A DNA stretch of 64,000 nt from Bacteroides sp. (GTDB taxonomy: Bacteria > Bacteroidota > Bacteroidia > Bacteroidales > Bacteroidaceae). Made by a program: the position numbers and the translations under genes. The notes below the pieces were generated by a model. That model searched no databases and was not told the origin of the DNA. It saw nothing but the letters and a program-made list of their open reading frames with translations. Shown here piece by piece: positions 18,598 to 27,603 of the stretch; position 1 is the stretch's first letter, and each line of letters begins with the position of its first letter. The DNA lies in the NCBI GenBank assembly GCA_021201335.1, contig JAJQFD010000042.1, positions 186,001 through 250,000 of the forward strand, given 5' to 3'.

Positions 18598-18640
18598 AAC
18601 GCGAAAAGAGCAGTTAATTCGCTCTTTTCGCGTTTTTGTT
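18598..18640 (+). terminator. Rho-independent terminator after the bamA-skp operon
   Basis: A perfect 14-bp stem (aacgcgaaaagagc at 18598-18611 with its complement at 18621-18634), 9-nt loop, then TTTTTGTTTT. It ends the long envelope operon 24 nt after the second skp gene. Confidence 0.95.
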
Positions 18641-18659
18641 TTGAACCAAATCATAGAAA

Positions 18660-19502
18660 ATGAAAGAAGGATTATCTCAAATGCCTGGCCCTATCGGAAT
18701 CTTCGATTCAGGGTACGGAGGATTAACGATTCTGAAAGAGATCAAGAAAATACTCCCTGAATATAATTACATCTATCTGGGTGATAATGCCCGTGCCCCT
18801 TATGGTACCCGCTCTTTTGAAGTTGTTTATGAGTTTACGCGGGAAGCCGTAAACAAACTCTTTGAGATGGGTTGTCACCTGGTAATCCTGGCTTGTAATA
18901 CCGCATCTGCCAAAGCACTCCGAACCATACAGATAAATGATTTACCCCAGATTGATTCGGAAAGAAGAGTACTGGGTGTTATCCGCCCTACGGTGGAATG
19001 TATCGGAAAGATAACCGAAAGCCGGCATGTGGGAGTTTTGGGTACCACAGGAACGATAAAATCCCAATCTTATCCGTTGGAGATCAATAAACTTTTTCCT
19101 GATATTACGGTGAGTGGTGAAGCCTGTCCCATGTGGGTACCATTGGTTGAGTACAATGAGGCCAATAGTATCGGTGCTGATTATTTTATTGAGAAGCACT
19201 TGGATAACCTGAGGTACAAAGATCACTTGATCGATACAATTATTTTGGGTTGCACACACTACCCTTTGTTACTACCTAAAATAAACAGGTATCTTCCGGA
19301 TGGAGTAAAAGTTATATCACAAGGCGAATATGTAGCTGAGAGTCTGAAAAATTACCTTCTCAGACATCCTGAAATGGACGCCAAATGCACGAAAGAAGGT
19401 AAACAATTATTTTACACCACGGAAGCTGAAGAGAAGTTTTCCGAATCCGCCAGCCTCTTCCTGAACCAACCTATTTCGGTACAAAGAATATCACTGGAAT
19501 AA
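18660..19502 (+). CDS. murI: Glutamate racemase
   Basis: Supplies D-glutamate for peptidoglycan. The 280 residues have the two catalytic cysteines in their motifs, ACNTASA (Cys79) and GCTHYPLL (Cys198), plus the N-terminal GIFDSGYGGLTIL. The ATG at 18660 is used; a second Met eight codons on (MPGPIGIF) is also possible. It follows the terminator by 20 nt, so its promoter must overlap the terminator or it depends on readthrough. Confidence 0.96.
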   Translation: MKEGLSQMPGPIGIFDSGYGGLTILKEIKKILPEYNYIYLGDNARAPYGTRSFEVVYEFTREAVNKLFEMGCHLVILACNTASAKALRTIQINDLPQIDSERRVLGVIRPTVECIGKITESRHVGVLGTTGTIKSQSYPLEINKLFPDITVSGEACPMWVPLVEYNEANSIGADYFIEKHLDNLRYKDHLIDTIILGCTHYPLLLPKINRYLPDGVKVISQGEYVAESLKNYLLRHPEMDAKCTKEGKQLFYTTEAEEKFSESASLFLNQPISVQRISLE

Positions 19503-19538
19503 TTATTGCAGAAGCAACTTTATCCGTTCTTTTTTTGT

Positions 19539-19546
19539 TATATTTG
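19539..19546 (+). promoter_or_regulatory. -7 promoter box for the DUF2007 gene
   Basis: TATATTTG, 34 nt before the ATG at 19581 and 36 nt after murI. The -33 region is T-rich but lacks a clean TTTG. Confidence 0.5.
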
Positions 19547-19580
19547 TATTACTCTCAACGACATAAAACATATATAGCGT

Positions 19581-19811
19581 ATGAAGAACGATGATACAGC
19601 ATTAGTAGACGTGTTTTCCGGTTCTCTATGGGAGGCCGAGTTAACCAAAGGGTTGCTAGAAAGCAATGGTATATCTGCCAGTCTGAAAGATGGCATCTTA
19701 GGCACAGTGGCACCATACATAAGTTCGGAAGTGACTGTATTCGTTAATGAAAATGACTATAGGGTTGCTACAGAGATAATCCGGAACAGAGAAGATAACA
19801 AAGAAAATTAA
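19581..19811 (+). CDS. DUF2007 domain protein (putative signal-transducing protein)
   Basis: A 76-residue soluble protein with the DUF2007 ferredoxin-like pattern: LVDVFSGSLWEAELTKGLLE, SNGISASLKDG, then VTVFVNENDYRVATEIIR. Members are small PII-like or regulatory domains of unknown ligand. It has its own promoter box after murI. Confidence 0.85.
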   Translation: MKNDDTALVDVFSGSLWEAELTKGLLESNGISASLKDGILGTVAPYISSEVTVFVNENDYRVATEIIRNREDNKEN

Positions 19812-19840
19812 TCACATATTCATTTTACTGTTTTTATCGT

Positions 19841-19899
19841 TTACCATTTGCTGGTTGATCACTTACAAAAATCATTCGGTAAATGGTAAATTTGTTAAT
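19841..19899 (+). repeat. Hairpin element with conserved ggtaaatttgttaa flank (copy A)
   Basis: Arms tttaccattt (19841-19850) and aaatggtaaa (19882-19891) are perfect complements, and the right arm runs into aatttgttaa. A second element with the same layout and right flank lies at 46148-46207, also just past a gene. Possibly a terminator-like or small dispersed element. Confidence 0.5.
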
Positions 19900-19994
19900 A
19901 TTCCACCTTTATCTGCCTTGATAGCCGAGTCTTTTTATCTTTTCCATTGTAAATTTGAAGAGTAATAACTTCCCGATTTTAATCCGTTAGATGA

Positions 19995-20178
19995 CACTGC
20001 ATAAGTTCCCGGACTTAGGCAGCGCAAGTACAAAGATTGGGGCTGCGTAAGTCTGCGGATTGGGGCTGCGTAAGTCTGCGGACTTGGGCTGCGCAAAAAG
20101 AAAGACTTAAGCAGCGCAAATCCGGGAACTTAGGCTGCGCAAGAATGAAGATTGGGGCTACGCAAGTTCTTACGACCC
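19995..20178. repeat. 23-bp tandem repeat array (about 8 units)
   Basis: Cores of 11 nt (consensus ggctgcgcaag) recur exactly every 23 nt at 20018, 20041, 20064, 20087, 20110, 20133 and 20156, with a degenerate first copy at about 19995. Each core is followed by a variable hexamer (tacaaa, tctgcg twice, aagaaa, tccggg, aatgaa, ttctta) and then a semi-conserved gattgg or gactta. It is much more GC-rich than its flanks. It sits between the convergent ends of the DUF2007 gene and the SARP-like regulator. Confidence 0.9.
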
Positions 20179-20196
20179 AAATATGCTAATCATGAT

Positions 20197-21708
20197 TTAC
20201 GATTTATTACTCTTCATCATCTCAGAGAACGATACAACATACGGAGTTCCATACATACTCTCATAATCCTTTACGAACCGATTATAGCTTATATTAGCCA
20301 TCGAACGTTTACCCATATTCGTCAAAGCAATGCATTTTATAGCCAATGCATTTTCATTCAGCGAATCCAAATTAAATATAGTATCCGCAATCTGCACCAG
20401 CAGTTTATTATCGCCCATAATATTCGGAAGTTTTGCCAAATTAAGAAGGTTGTCAATCAACTTATCCGATACTTCTGCTTTAAACGGATCGAGCCACTCG
20501 TAATTACTTTCGGGCAGGAAAGCACCCCGCCGAACTATGGCCACCAGCTCCAGAATTTGTTCCTTATTCAGACTCTCATGACTGAGCAGGGATATTATCC
20601 TGATATAATCACAATAAATATCATCTTTAAATTCAATCCTTATATTATGAGGATTGGAGATAATCTCATATCCTCCTACCGTATCCAGAATTCCTTTTAG
20701 TTTTCCGATATTCACTGCCCTATTATTGTTGGCACTTTGCTGTTCTTTATCAAACCACAGGATATCTTTGAGTAATCCAGTACTAATACCTTTACTGTTT
20801 TTCTGAGAATATAGCAATAATAGAAGGAATAACTCTTTCAGCAACGGAGTGAAACGGAAAGAGATATCCTTTCCCTCTTTATCCAACACCTCAAACTGTT
20901 TAAACAAAAAAATAGCACTTCTGTCCCTCTTAATAATTTCGTCGAGATCAATTTCCGGATAAAATATAATATCTTCATCCCCGGGTTCCTTCTCATTATC
21001 CATCTCTTCAGCTTGCCGTAATTTTTTCTGTTTCCTTTTTTGTATAATGATATAAGCAAAAATAAAAATATCCAGAACAACAATGATAATAATCCAGAGT
21101 AAGATAGAATTCTCTCCTTGTTCGGTCTTTTTTTGTTCCAATAGATCGGGATCTGAAGAGATATTTGACAATTTCAGGGAAGAGGTGATACTCTGATTGC
21201 CTCTATTACTATTCTTGAGCGTTCCTAATGTTATTTTGTAATCGGTATGGGGTTTTAGCCCTAAACGGTTCTCGATTAAAACAGTGTCTCTAACTCCAAT
21301 GGTTAGCTGATCTGATTTCAAATCTATAAGGAAGTTAAATGGTATAAATGTTTTCTGTAATTCATCCTTCGTAATACCAACAGTACGCCGCGAAAGTTTA
21401 TCTTTAGATATGATTAGTAATTCGCTGGGTGTATCATCTTGGATGCTTAATATAACATTCACCTCTTGTTTATTGATATCAACTATACGAACCAGGTATT
21501 CGAGATATTCCTCATACCCTTTTTGTATGGAAACATCGAATGACAACTTAATATCGTTATTGAATCTGAAGAAATGGTTTTTATTTAATCCAACGCCAGA
21601 TAAATAGGGAGGAGACGTCGGGGTAACTTCATCCTGTGCAAGAATGCTTAAGCTAACCGACGATATAATTGAAAAAAATAAAAGGCGAAGTATGTATCTA
21701 TCAAACAT
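20197..21708 (-). CDS. Membrane-spanning SARP-like transcriptional regulator
   Basis: A 503-residue one-component regulator. Layout: signal peptide (1-24), periplasmic beta-rich sensor domain (about 35-185, lectin-like pattern FSFDVSI-type strands), one transmembrane helix (201-222), basic juxtamembrane linker, an OmpR/SARP-like winged helix (about 265-372; FRFTPLLKELFLLLLLYSQ and NNNRAVNIGKLKGILDTVGG) and a C-terminal BTAD/TPR-like helical domain (about 375-485). It reads as a protein that senses a ligand outside and binds DNA inside. It is divergent from the LRR/iadA cluster, the obvious target. The domain assignments are by pattern; the sensor ligand is unknown. Confidence 0.8.
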   Translation of the reverse strand: MFDRYILRLLFFSIISSVSLSILAQDEVTPTSPPYLSGVGLNKNHFFRFNNDIKLSFDVSIQKGYEEYLEYLVRIVDINKQEVNVILSIQDDTPSELLIISKDKLSRRTVGITKDELQKTFIPFNFLIDLKSDQLTIGVRDTVLIENRLGLKPHTDYKITLGTLKNSNRGNQSITSSLKLSNISSDPDLLEQKKTEQGENSILLWIIIIVVLDIFIFAYIIIQKRKQKKLRQAEEMDNEKEPGDEDIIFYPEIDLDEIIKRDRSAIFLFKQFEVLDKEGKDISFRFTPLLKELFLLLLLYSQKNSKGISTGLLKDILWFDKEQQSANNNRAVNIGKLKGILDTVGGYEIISNPHNIRIEFKDDIYCDYIRIISLLSHESLNKEQILELVAIVRRGAFLPESNYEWLDPFKAEVSDKLIDNLLNLAKLPNIMGDNKLLVQIADTIFNLDSLNENALAIKCIALTNMGKRSMANISYNRFVKDYESMYGTPYVVSFSEMMKSNKS

Positions 21709-21859
21709 AATAATGGGGACTATGCATTACATAACAATATTAGCACAAAAAAATGGTTTTAACACAATCTTTTTATAATTATACCGATAATATCTCTTAA
21801 AAAACCTCCGTTAATATCCTTGTTCACGATTTATTAAGGACTCTGTTTATGGCGGGATT

Positions 21860-21867
21860 TATATTTG
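21860..21867 (+). promoter_or_regulatory. -7 promoter box of the LRR-iadA-porin cluster
   Basis: TATATTTG, with no TTG at the usual -33 spacing, as expected for an activator-dependent promoter. The start site would fall near 21873, leaving a leader of about 20 nt to the ATG at 21894 and excluding the more upstream ATG at 21849. Confidence 0.5.
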
Positions 21868-21893
21868 TGACTAAAATTAAAACAAATAATACC

Positions 21894-23729
21894 ATGAAAA
21901 AGAATCTTACCTATCACTTACTATTAATGGCTTTGGTCGGTCTGTTTATCACTGCATGTTCGACCAACGATGTGGACTTACCCGACCCTAGCGGAGTCGA
22001 TGACAATTATGCAATAACCGATGAGGCATTTGGGGAATACTTATATTACTTAGGAGCTGCCGGAGTAAAGAAAATGAGAGAGAGTATCGACGGCACTGAG
22101 GTTAACAAATATTATATTGATACGGACTTAGCATTAAAACAGACAGAACCATTAAATCTGAGTAAATCGGCAAACGCTATAAAAACATTGGAAACTGCCG
22201 GAGTAGAGACTGCAACTATTAAGATTAAAAATGTAGATGGTTTGCAGCATTTTATCAATGTTACGGGTATTACTCTTACCTCCAACGAAGTAGAAAGTAT
22301 TGACCTGACAAAGCTGACTAAACTGGAAACACTCAATCTTAATAATAATTTTATAGGTTCCCTGGATCTGACTAATAATATAGCACTTACTACCCTAAGC
22401 TATACAGCAAGTAGTAAAGCAACAGAAAGTCAAAAACTGACAACAATTGATTTGTCGAAAAATACTAAGCTGACATCTGTCGATCTTTCCAATCATACCG
22501 GAGCGCCCTTTCCTATTCCTTCTGCGATCTTTAATCAACTCACAACCGCCAAAGGCGTGAAAGCAGAAGATACAACAGGCGATTACAAAATAGCTGATGA
22601 AGCATTGGGAGAATATCTTCTTTATTTAAAGGTGGCAGGGGTTAAAGAAACTGTGGATAATAGTTCTGGAACTGCCGTTTACTCCTATTATATTGATACA
22701 GAAGCGGCTAAAGCGCAAACAGGGGAACTAAACCTGAGTAAATCTGCCAATTCCATTAAAACATTAACAAGCGCAGGGTTGAGAACCGCTGAAGACAAAA
22801 TAAAGAGTATAGACGGTCTTCAATACCTTATTAATATTACAGGTCTGGTATTAACCTCCAACGAAGTACAAAGCATTGACCTGAGTGAATTAACCAAATT
22901 GGAAACACTTAACCTGAACAATAACTTCATTGGTTCCCTGGATCTGACTAAAAACACAGAACTGACTACCTTATCGTACACAGCAAGTTCTAAAGCCACT
23001 GAAAGCCAAAAGCTGACAACTATTGATTTGTCCAGAAACACCAAACTGACATCTGTAGATCTCTCCAACCATACCGGAGCACCCTTTACTATTCCTACTG
23101 CCATTTTTAATCAACTGACAACTGCAAAGGGAGTAAAAGCCGAAGATGAAAACGAAAGCAAAGATTACGCAATAGCTGATGAAGCTTTCGGTGAATATCT
23201 CTATTACCTGAAAGTAGCCGGAGTAAAAGAAGTAGTAGACAATAGTTCGGGAACAGCCGTATACAAATATTATATAGATACGGAGGCAGCCAAGACTCAA
23301 ACCGGTGAACTGAACCTGAGTAAATCGGCCAATTCAATCAAAACATTAACGAGTGCAGGCGTCAGAACTGCTGACACCAAAATAAAAAGTGTTGATGGTC
23401 TTCAGTACCTGATTAATATTACAGGTCTGGTACTAACCTCCAACGAAGTAGAAAGCATTGACCTGACCGGATTAAGCAAACTGGAAACGCTTAACCTAAA
23501 TAATAACTTCATCGGCTCGTTAGACCTGACTAAAAACACGGAGCTTAAAACGCTTTCATATACAGCGAGTTCAAAAGCTACAGATAGCCAGAAACTGACA
23601 GCCATCGACCTGTCGAAGAATACGAAACTCACTTCGGTAGATCTTTCCAATCATACCGGAGCACCATTTTCCATTCCGGCAGCCATCTTTAATAATCTTA
23701 CTACAGCGAAGGGCGTAGTTTCAGCATAA
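21894..23729 (+). CDS. Lipoprotein with three tandem 193-194-residue LRR-containing repeats
   Basis: A 611-residue lipoprotein: signal peptide with lipobox FITAC, a short linker, then three tandem copies starting at about 22002, 22581 and 23163. Each copy begins AIADEAFGEYLYYLKVAGVK-like, continues through YYIDT and LNLSKSAN, and contains a short leucine-rich stretch (LTSNEVESIDL, LETLNLNNNFIGSLDL, LTTIDLSKNTKLTSVDLSNH) ending IFNQLTTAKGV. Copies are close at the protein level but differ at many synonymous sites. Start chosen at MKKNLTYH, which gives a proper signal peptide and lies downstream of the -7 box; an upstream ATG at 21849 does not. Likely surface binding protein; ligand unknown. 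Confidence 0.85.
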   Translation: MKKNLTYHLLLMALVGLFITACSTNDVDLPDPSGVDDNYAITDEAFGEYLYYLGAAGVKKMRESIDGTEVNKYYIDTDLALKQTEPLNLSKSANAIKTLETAGVETATIKIKNVDGLQHFINVTGITLTSNEVESIDLTKLTKLETLNLNNNFIGSLDLTNNIALTTLSYTASSKATESQKLTTIDLSKNTKLTSVDLSNHTGAPFPIPSAIFNQLTTAKGVKAEDTTGDYKIADEALGEYLLYLKVAGVKETVDNSSGTAVYSYYIDTEAAKAQTGELNLSKSANSIKTLTSAGLRTAEDKIKSIDGLQYLINITGLVLTSNEVQSIDLSELTKLETLNLNNNFIGSLDLTKNTELTTLSYTASSKATESQKLTTIDLSRNTKLTSVDLSNHTGAPFTIPTAIFNQLTTAKGVKAEDENESKDYAIADEAFGEYLYYLKVAGVKEVVDNSSGTAVYKYYIDTEAAKTQTGELNLSKSANSIKTLTSAGVRTADTKIKSVDGLQYLINITGLVLTSNEVESIDLTGLSKLETLNLNNNFIGSLDLTKNTELKTLSYTASSKATDSQKLTAIDLSKNTKLTSVDLSNHTGAPFSIPAAIFNNLTTAKGVVSA

Positions 23730-23744
23730 CCTAAACTTATAATT

Positions 23745-25115
23745 ATGACAATAGTAGGAATAATAATATCCTTGCAATTTATAATCATTGCAGCCTATCT
23801 TTTATTTAAGAAGTACCATCCACAGGCTGTGTTAATGATTTGCGGACTAATGATGGTGGGCATTGGTATGTTGATGAACTTCTCTATACCCGAACTTAAT
23901 GAAAGTACAGGTTCTTCCTTCTTCGACCTTTTCCGCCGGATTCAGGAATCGATGATCGGACGTCTGTCGGGTGTAGGGCTCATGATCATGGCAATCGGCG
24001 GATTCGTTTCTTATATGAAACACATAGGAGCCAGCGAAGCCCTGGTGTATATTTCGATGCAACCCTTATCCGTCATGAAGAAATATCCATACCTGGCATC
24101 TATTCTTGTAATTCCTATCGGGCAGCTTCTTTTCATCTGTACGCCGTCGGCAACAGGATTGGGATTGCTGTTAGTGGCGTCAATTTATCCTGTATTGGTC
24201 GGATTGGGTGTAAGCCGGTTAACAGCCGTCTCGGTTATTTCGGCCTGTACGGTATTCGATATGGGACCTGCGTCCGCTAATACTGCCCGGGCAGCAGAGC
24301 TTATTGGAAAAAGCAATGTTGCTTACTTCATAGAAGATCAATTGCCTGTAACGATTCCGGCTACTATCGTGCTGATGATAATTTATTATTTTACGAACAG
24401 ATATTTCGACAAAAAGGAGAAACAAGAAAAAGAAATAGTAAAGAAGGAAGATTTTAAACTGACTGCTCCTCTTATCTATGCAATCTTACCCATATTACCG
24501 TTGATACTATTAATTATCTTCTCCCGGTTCATCGAATTATTCCCCAATAATCCGATCATTCTGGATACTACAACGGCTATATTCATTTCCGTAACAGTTG
24601 CTTTTGTCTTCGAAATAATACGCAAGCGTAAGATGAAAGAGGTATTTGCTTCCCTCAAGGTTTTCTGGGAAGGAATGGGTAAAGTTTTCGCAACGGTAAT
24701 AACATTGATTGTTGCAGCAGAAATATTCTCTACCGGATTAATCAGTCTAGGCTTTATCGACGGATTGGTAGATATATCTACTCATCTTGGATTAGGCGCT
24801 GTGGGTATAGGAATTCTGATAGCAGTAATTATCTTTCTTGCCTCTATGCTTATGGGTAGCGGAAATGCGTCGTTCTTCTCTTTTGGTCCGTTAGTTCCTG
24901 ATATTGCCACCAGGCTTGGAGTAAAAGCCGCGGATATGATATTGCCGATGCAATTGGCATCAAGCATGGGACGGGCTACCTCTCCTATTGCCGGTATTAT
25001 AGTGGCTATCTCAGAAATAGCCGGAGTATCTGCCTTCGACCTGGCCAAACGAAATCTAATACCATTAGTCGTAGGACTAATCTTTATACTTGTGTACCAC
25101 TTCATATTTATTTAA
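23745..25115 (+). CDS. DcuC-family C4-dicarboxylate / amino acid carrier
   Basis: A 456-residue inner-membrane carrier with about 12 hydrophobic segments and the DcuC/YfcC-type elements CTPSATGLGLLLVASIYPVL, ACTVFDMGPASANTARAAEL and the C-terminal LMGSGNASFFSFGPLVPDIA. Relatives move C4-dicarboxylates, aspartate or peptides. It is 15 nt after the lipoprotein gene and precedes iadA, so the transported solute is probably aspartate or an isoaspartyl peptide or, alternatively, exported succinate or fumarate formed from aspartate. Confidence 0.85.
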   Translation: MTIVGIIISLQFIIIAAYLLFKKYHPQAVLMICGLMMVGIGMLMNFSIPELNESTGSSFFDLFRRIQESMIGRLSGVGLMIMAIGGFVSYMKHIGASEALVYISMQPLSVMKKYPYLASILVIPIGQLLFICTPSATGLGLLLVASIYPVLVGLGVSRLTAVSVISACTVFDMGPASANTARAAELIGKSNVAYFIEDQLPVTIPATIVLMIIYYFTNRYFDKKEKQEKEIVKKEDFKLTAPLIYAILPILPLILLIIFSRFIELFPNNPIILDTTTAIFISVTVAFVFEIIRKRKMKEVFASLKVFWEGMGKVFATVITLIVAAEIFSTGLISLGFIDGLVDISTHLGLGAVGIGILIAVIIFLASMLMGSGNASFFSFGPLVPDIATRLGVKAADMILPMQLASSMGRATSPIAGIIVAISEIAGVSAFDLAKRNLIPLVVGLIFILVYHFIFI

Positions 25116-25128
25116 AACACAAAAGAAG

Positions 25129-26274
25129 ATGATGAAAATAATAAGAAACGCCGATATATATGCACCCAGTTACGTGGGTCACAAGGACATACTGATAGGT
25201 GCCGGTAAGATCTTAATGATCGATGATAAGATCGACATGAATGCCTCCCACATTAAGAGTATTGATGCGGAGGGAAAAATGGTATTCCCCGGATTTATCG
25301 ACCAGCATATACACGTCACTGGTGCAGGAGGCCAAACCGGATACGCTTCTATGACACCTCCTATCGAACTGAGTGAACTTATTGCCTGCGGTACAACTAC
25401 GGTAATGGGACTGCTAGGTACTGATGGTACAACCAAAAGCCTACAGAACCTTTATGCTAAAATACAGGGATTGGAGCAGGAAGGCATATCTACCTACATG
25501 CTAACCAATTACTTTGCATACCCTCCCATCACAATCACCGGAGATGTACGGCAGGATATTATGTTTATTGATAAAGTGATAGGATGCAAAATCGCTATCA
25601 GCGACGAACGTTCTTCGGCACCGGATGCTAAAGAACTCTTACGCTTGTTAGGAGACATACAAGTTGCAGGATTATTATCCCAAAAGAAAGCCATACTGCA
25701 TGTACATTTAGGAGGACAGAAATCGGGAATGGCTTTATTACTGGAATTAGTTGAAAAATACCAGGCTCCCGTCCGCCGAATATCCCCTACTCATGTAGGA
25801 CGTACCCGCGCCTTATTTGAGGAAGCCATTCGCTTTGCCAAATTAGGAGGAATGATCGATATTTCCACCGGAGGCACCAAATTCGACGAACCGTACAAAC
25901 AAGTACTATTAGCCTTAGAGCAGGGTGTTTCCATAGATAATATGACATTAAGCAGTGATGGAAACGCCGGAGTAATGATAAAAGATGAGGAAGGCACTAT
26001 TGTAGGCTACCGAAAGGCCCCTATCGATCTTAATTTCAAGCAAGTCGTAAAATTAGTAACCAATGGCGGAGTAGATGCGGCTGAAGCATTCAAACTTATA
26101 ACCAGTAGTCCGGCCCGTAATTTATCATTGCCTCATAAAGGTACAATTGCCGTAGGTAATGATGCTGATTTTTGTTTCCTGGACAAAGATTATACACTCT
26201 ATGATGTTATGGCAAAAGGAGAACTGATGATGAAAGATAAAGTGATCCTGAAGAAAGGTACGTATGAAAAATAA
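25129..26274 (+). CDS. iadA: Isoaspartyl dipeptidase
   Basis: Zinc amidohydrolase that cleaves beta-linked (isoaspartyl) dipeptides, releasing aspartate. The 382 residues show the metal ligands in order: DQHIHVTGAGGQ, the ILHVHLGGQKSGMALLLELVE segment, ISPTHVGRTRALFEEAI, and LSSDGNAG with the catalytic Asp. Start at MMKIIRNAD (25129 or the next Met 25132); the longer frame from 25090 overlaps the carrier gene and is unlikely. No signal peptide, so it is cytosolic and the substrate must be imported. Confidence 0.94.
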   Translation: MMKIIRNADIYAPSYVGHKDILIGAGKILMIDDKIDMNASHIKSIDAEGKMVFPGFIDQHIHVTGAGGQTGYASMTPPIELSELIACGTTTVMGLLGTDGTTKSLQNLYAKIQGLEQEGISTYMLTNYFAYPPITITGDVRQDIMFIDKVIGCKIAISDERSSAPDAKELLRLLGDIQVAGLLSQKKAILHVHLGGQKSGMALLLELVEKYQAPVRRISPTHVGRTRALFEEAIRFAKLGGMIDISTGGTKFDEPYKQVLLALEQGVSIDNMTLSSDGNAGVMIKDEEGTIVGYRKAPIDLNFKQVVKLVTNGGVDAAEAFKLITSSPARNLSLPHKGTIAVGNDADFCFLDKDYTLYDVMAKGELMMKDKVILKKGTYEK

Positions 26275-26289
26275 TAAATCTAATAGATT

Positions 26290-27591
26290 ATGAAACATGT
26301 AACAACAACATTATTCCTGTTACTATTGCTTCTTCCTGCTAGTTCATTCGCTCAAAGTGGAGTCACCTTCAATAAATACACAATGGGCGAAGGTATTACT
26401 ATGAAGTCCAATAATGACAGTTATAGTATAAATCTGCGTGGGTTTTTACAAACACAAACCGACACGCGCATTTATGAAGGAGGAGAAGATGATTATCACA
26501 ATCGCTTCCGCATCCGGAGAGCCCGTCTTCGCCTATCAGGTGATGCGTTCAGTAAAAAGATTAGCTATGTTCTGGCCGCCGATTTCTCCGAATCATTGGC
26601 TGGAGAAGATGAAGCTAACAGCATTCTGAAAGATGCCTATATAAGATATAGCCCGACATCCAACTGGAATATTACCCTGGGACAAAGATCTCTGGGAACA
26701 GATAGCCGCGAGATGACTATTGGCTCAAACTCTCTCGCTTTTGTAGACAGAAGTAAACTTTCATCTGCATTTAGCACTATCCGTGAAGTGGGATTGTTTG
26801 TGGAAGGAACCGTAAGAGTGGGAAATAGTTCATTACTACGTCCTTCTCTGATTATTACTGACGGAGATGGTAGCTTTTCCAAAGGCAAACGCACAGGTGG
26901 TCTTAAGTATGGCGGACGTATTAATTATCTTCCTTTCGGACGTTTCCGTGAATTTGGAGAGTTCCGTGGAGCTGATCTGGTCAGGGAGTTAACCCCCAAA
27001 CTATCCATAGGAGCCGCATTCAGTTATAACAATGCTACCAGCGACCGCCGTGGTGGACGAACTACTGGTTCAATCATGTACCTGGATGAAAACGAAGAAC
27101 CGGCTTTGCCATCTTACAGCAAATTTGTAGCCGACTTTATTTTCAAATACAGAGGACTTTCTGTTCTGGGAGAGTTTGCGAAAACATGGTCAAGCGTTCC
27201 GGATGATATCATGTATCGGGTACGCAACGATGGTACATTGGCGACAACATTCGAAGGAGGAATCGATGAGTATGTGAAAGGACGTATGATGCTCGGTTCC
27301 GGATATAACATCGAAGCATCCTATCTTTTTCCTTCACTGTATCTGGTAGGAGTAAGATATACACATCTCAAACCCGATAAAGTTTCGCATATGCATAATA
27401 CACTCTATAATAATCGTCGCAACTTTTACGAAATATCCGCAGCTAAGTATCTGACCCGTTCGCATTCTGTAAAGATACAAGCATCTTTTATCTATGCCGA
27501 TGCGCGTGAAGGAAGCCGTAATCTATTGGGGAATGATATGGAAAACAAAAATGAGATGATATTTCAGACTCTTTTGCAAGTTTCATTTTAA
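26290..27591 (+). CDS. Phosphate-selective porin O/P family outer membrane protein (1)
   Basis: A 433-residue porin: signal peptide ending SSFAQ, then the OprO/OprP layout NLRGFLQTQTDTRIYEG, NRFRIRRARLRLSGDAFSKK, VLAADFSE, and RSLGTDSREMTIGSNSLAFVDR. It ends in ...VSF with a terminal Phe as expected for BAM substrates. These are 16-strand trimeric anion channels; in Bacteroidetes they are not necessarily phosphate-specific. Here, between iadA and an M14 peptidase, an anionic peptide is a plausible solute. Confidence 0.88.
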   Translation: MKHVTTTLFLLLLLLPASSFAQSGVTFNKYTMGEGITMKSNNDSYSINLRGFLQTQTDTRIYEGGEDDYHNRFRIRRARLRLSGDAFSKKISYVLAADFSESLAGEDEANSILKDAYIRYSPTSNWNITLGQRSLGTDSREMTIGSNSLAFVDRSKLSSAFSTIREVGLFVEGTVRVGNSSLLRPSLIITDGDGSFSKGKRTGGLKYGGRINYLPFGRFREFGEFRGADLVRELTPKLSIGAAFSYNNATSDRRGGRTTGSIMYLDENEEPALPSYSKFVADFIFKYRGLSVLGEFAKTWSSVPDDIMYRVRNDGTLATTFEGGIDEYVKGRMMLGSGYNIEASYLFPSLYLVGVRYTHLKPDKVSHMHNTLYNNRRNFYEISAAKYLTRSHSVKIQASFIYADAREGSRNLLGNDMENKNEMIFQTLLQVSF

Positions 27592-27603
27592 CAACGTAAT
27601 ACT

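Noticed and set aside
19995-20178. CRISPR array
   Set aside because: The period is 23 nt with an 11-nt core; CRISPR repeats and spacers are each over 20 nt, and there are no cas genes nearby.
20152-20700. 182-codon plus-strand frame
   Set aside because: Antisense shadow of the SARP-like regulator with no family features.
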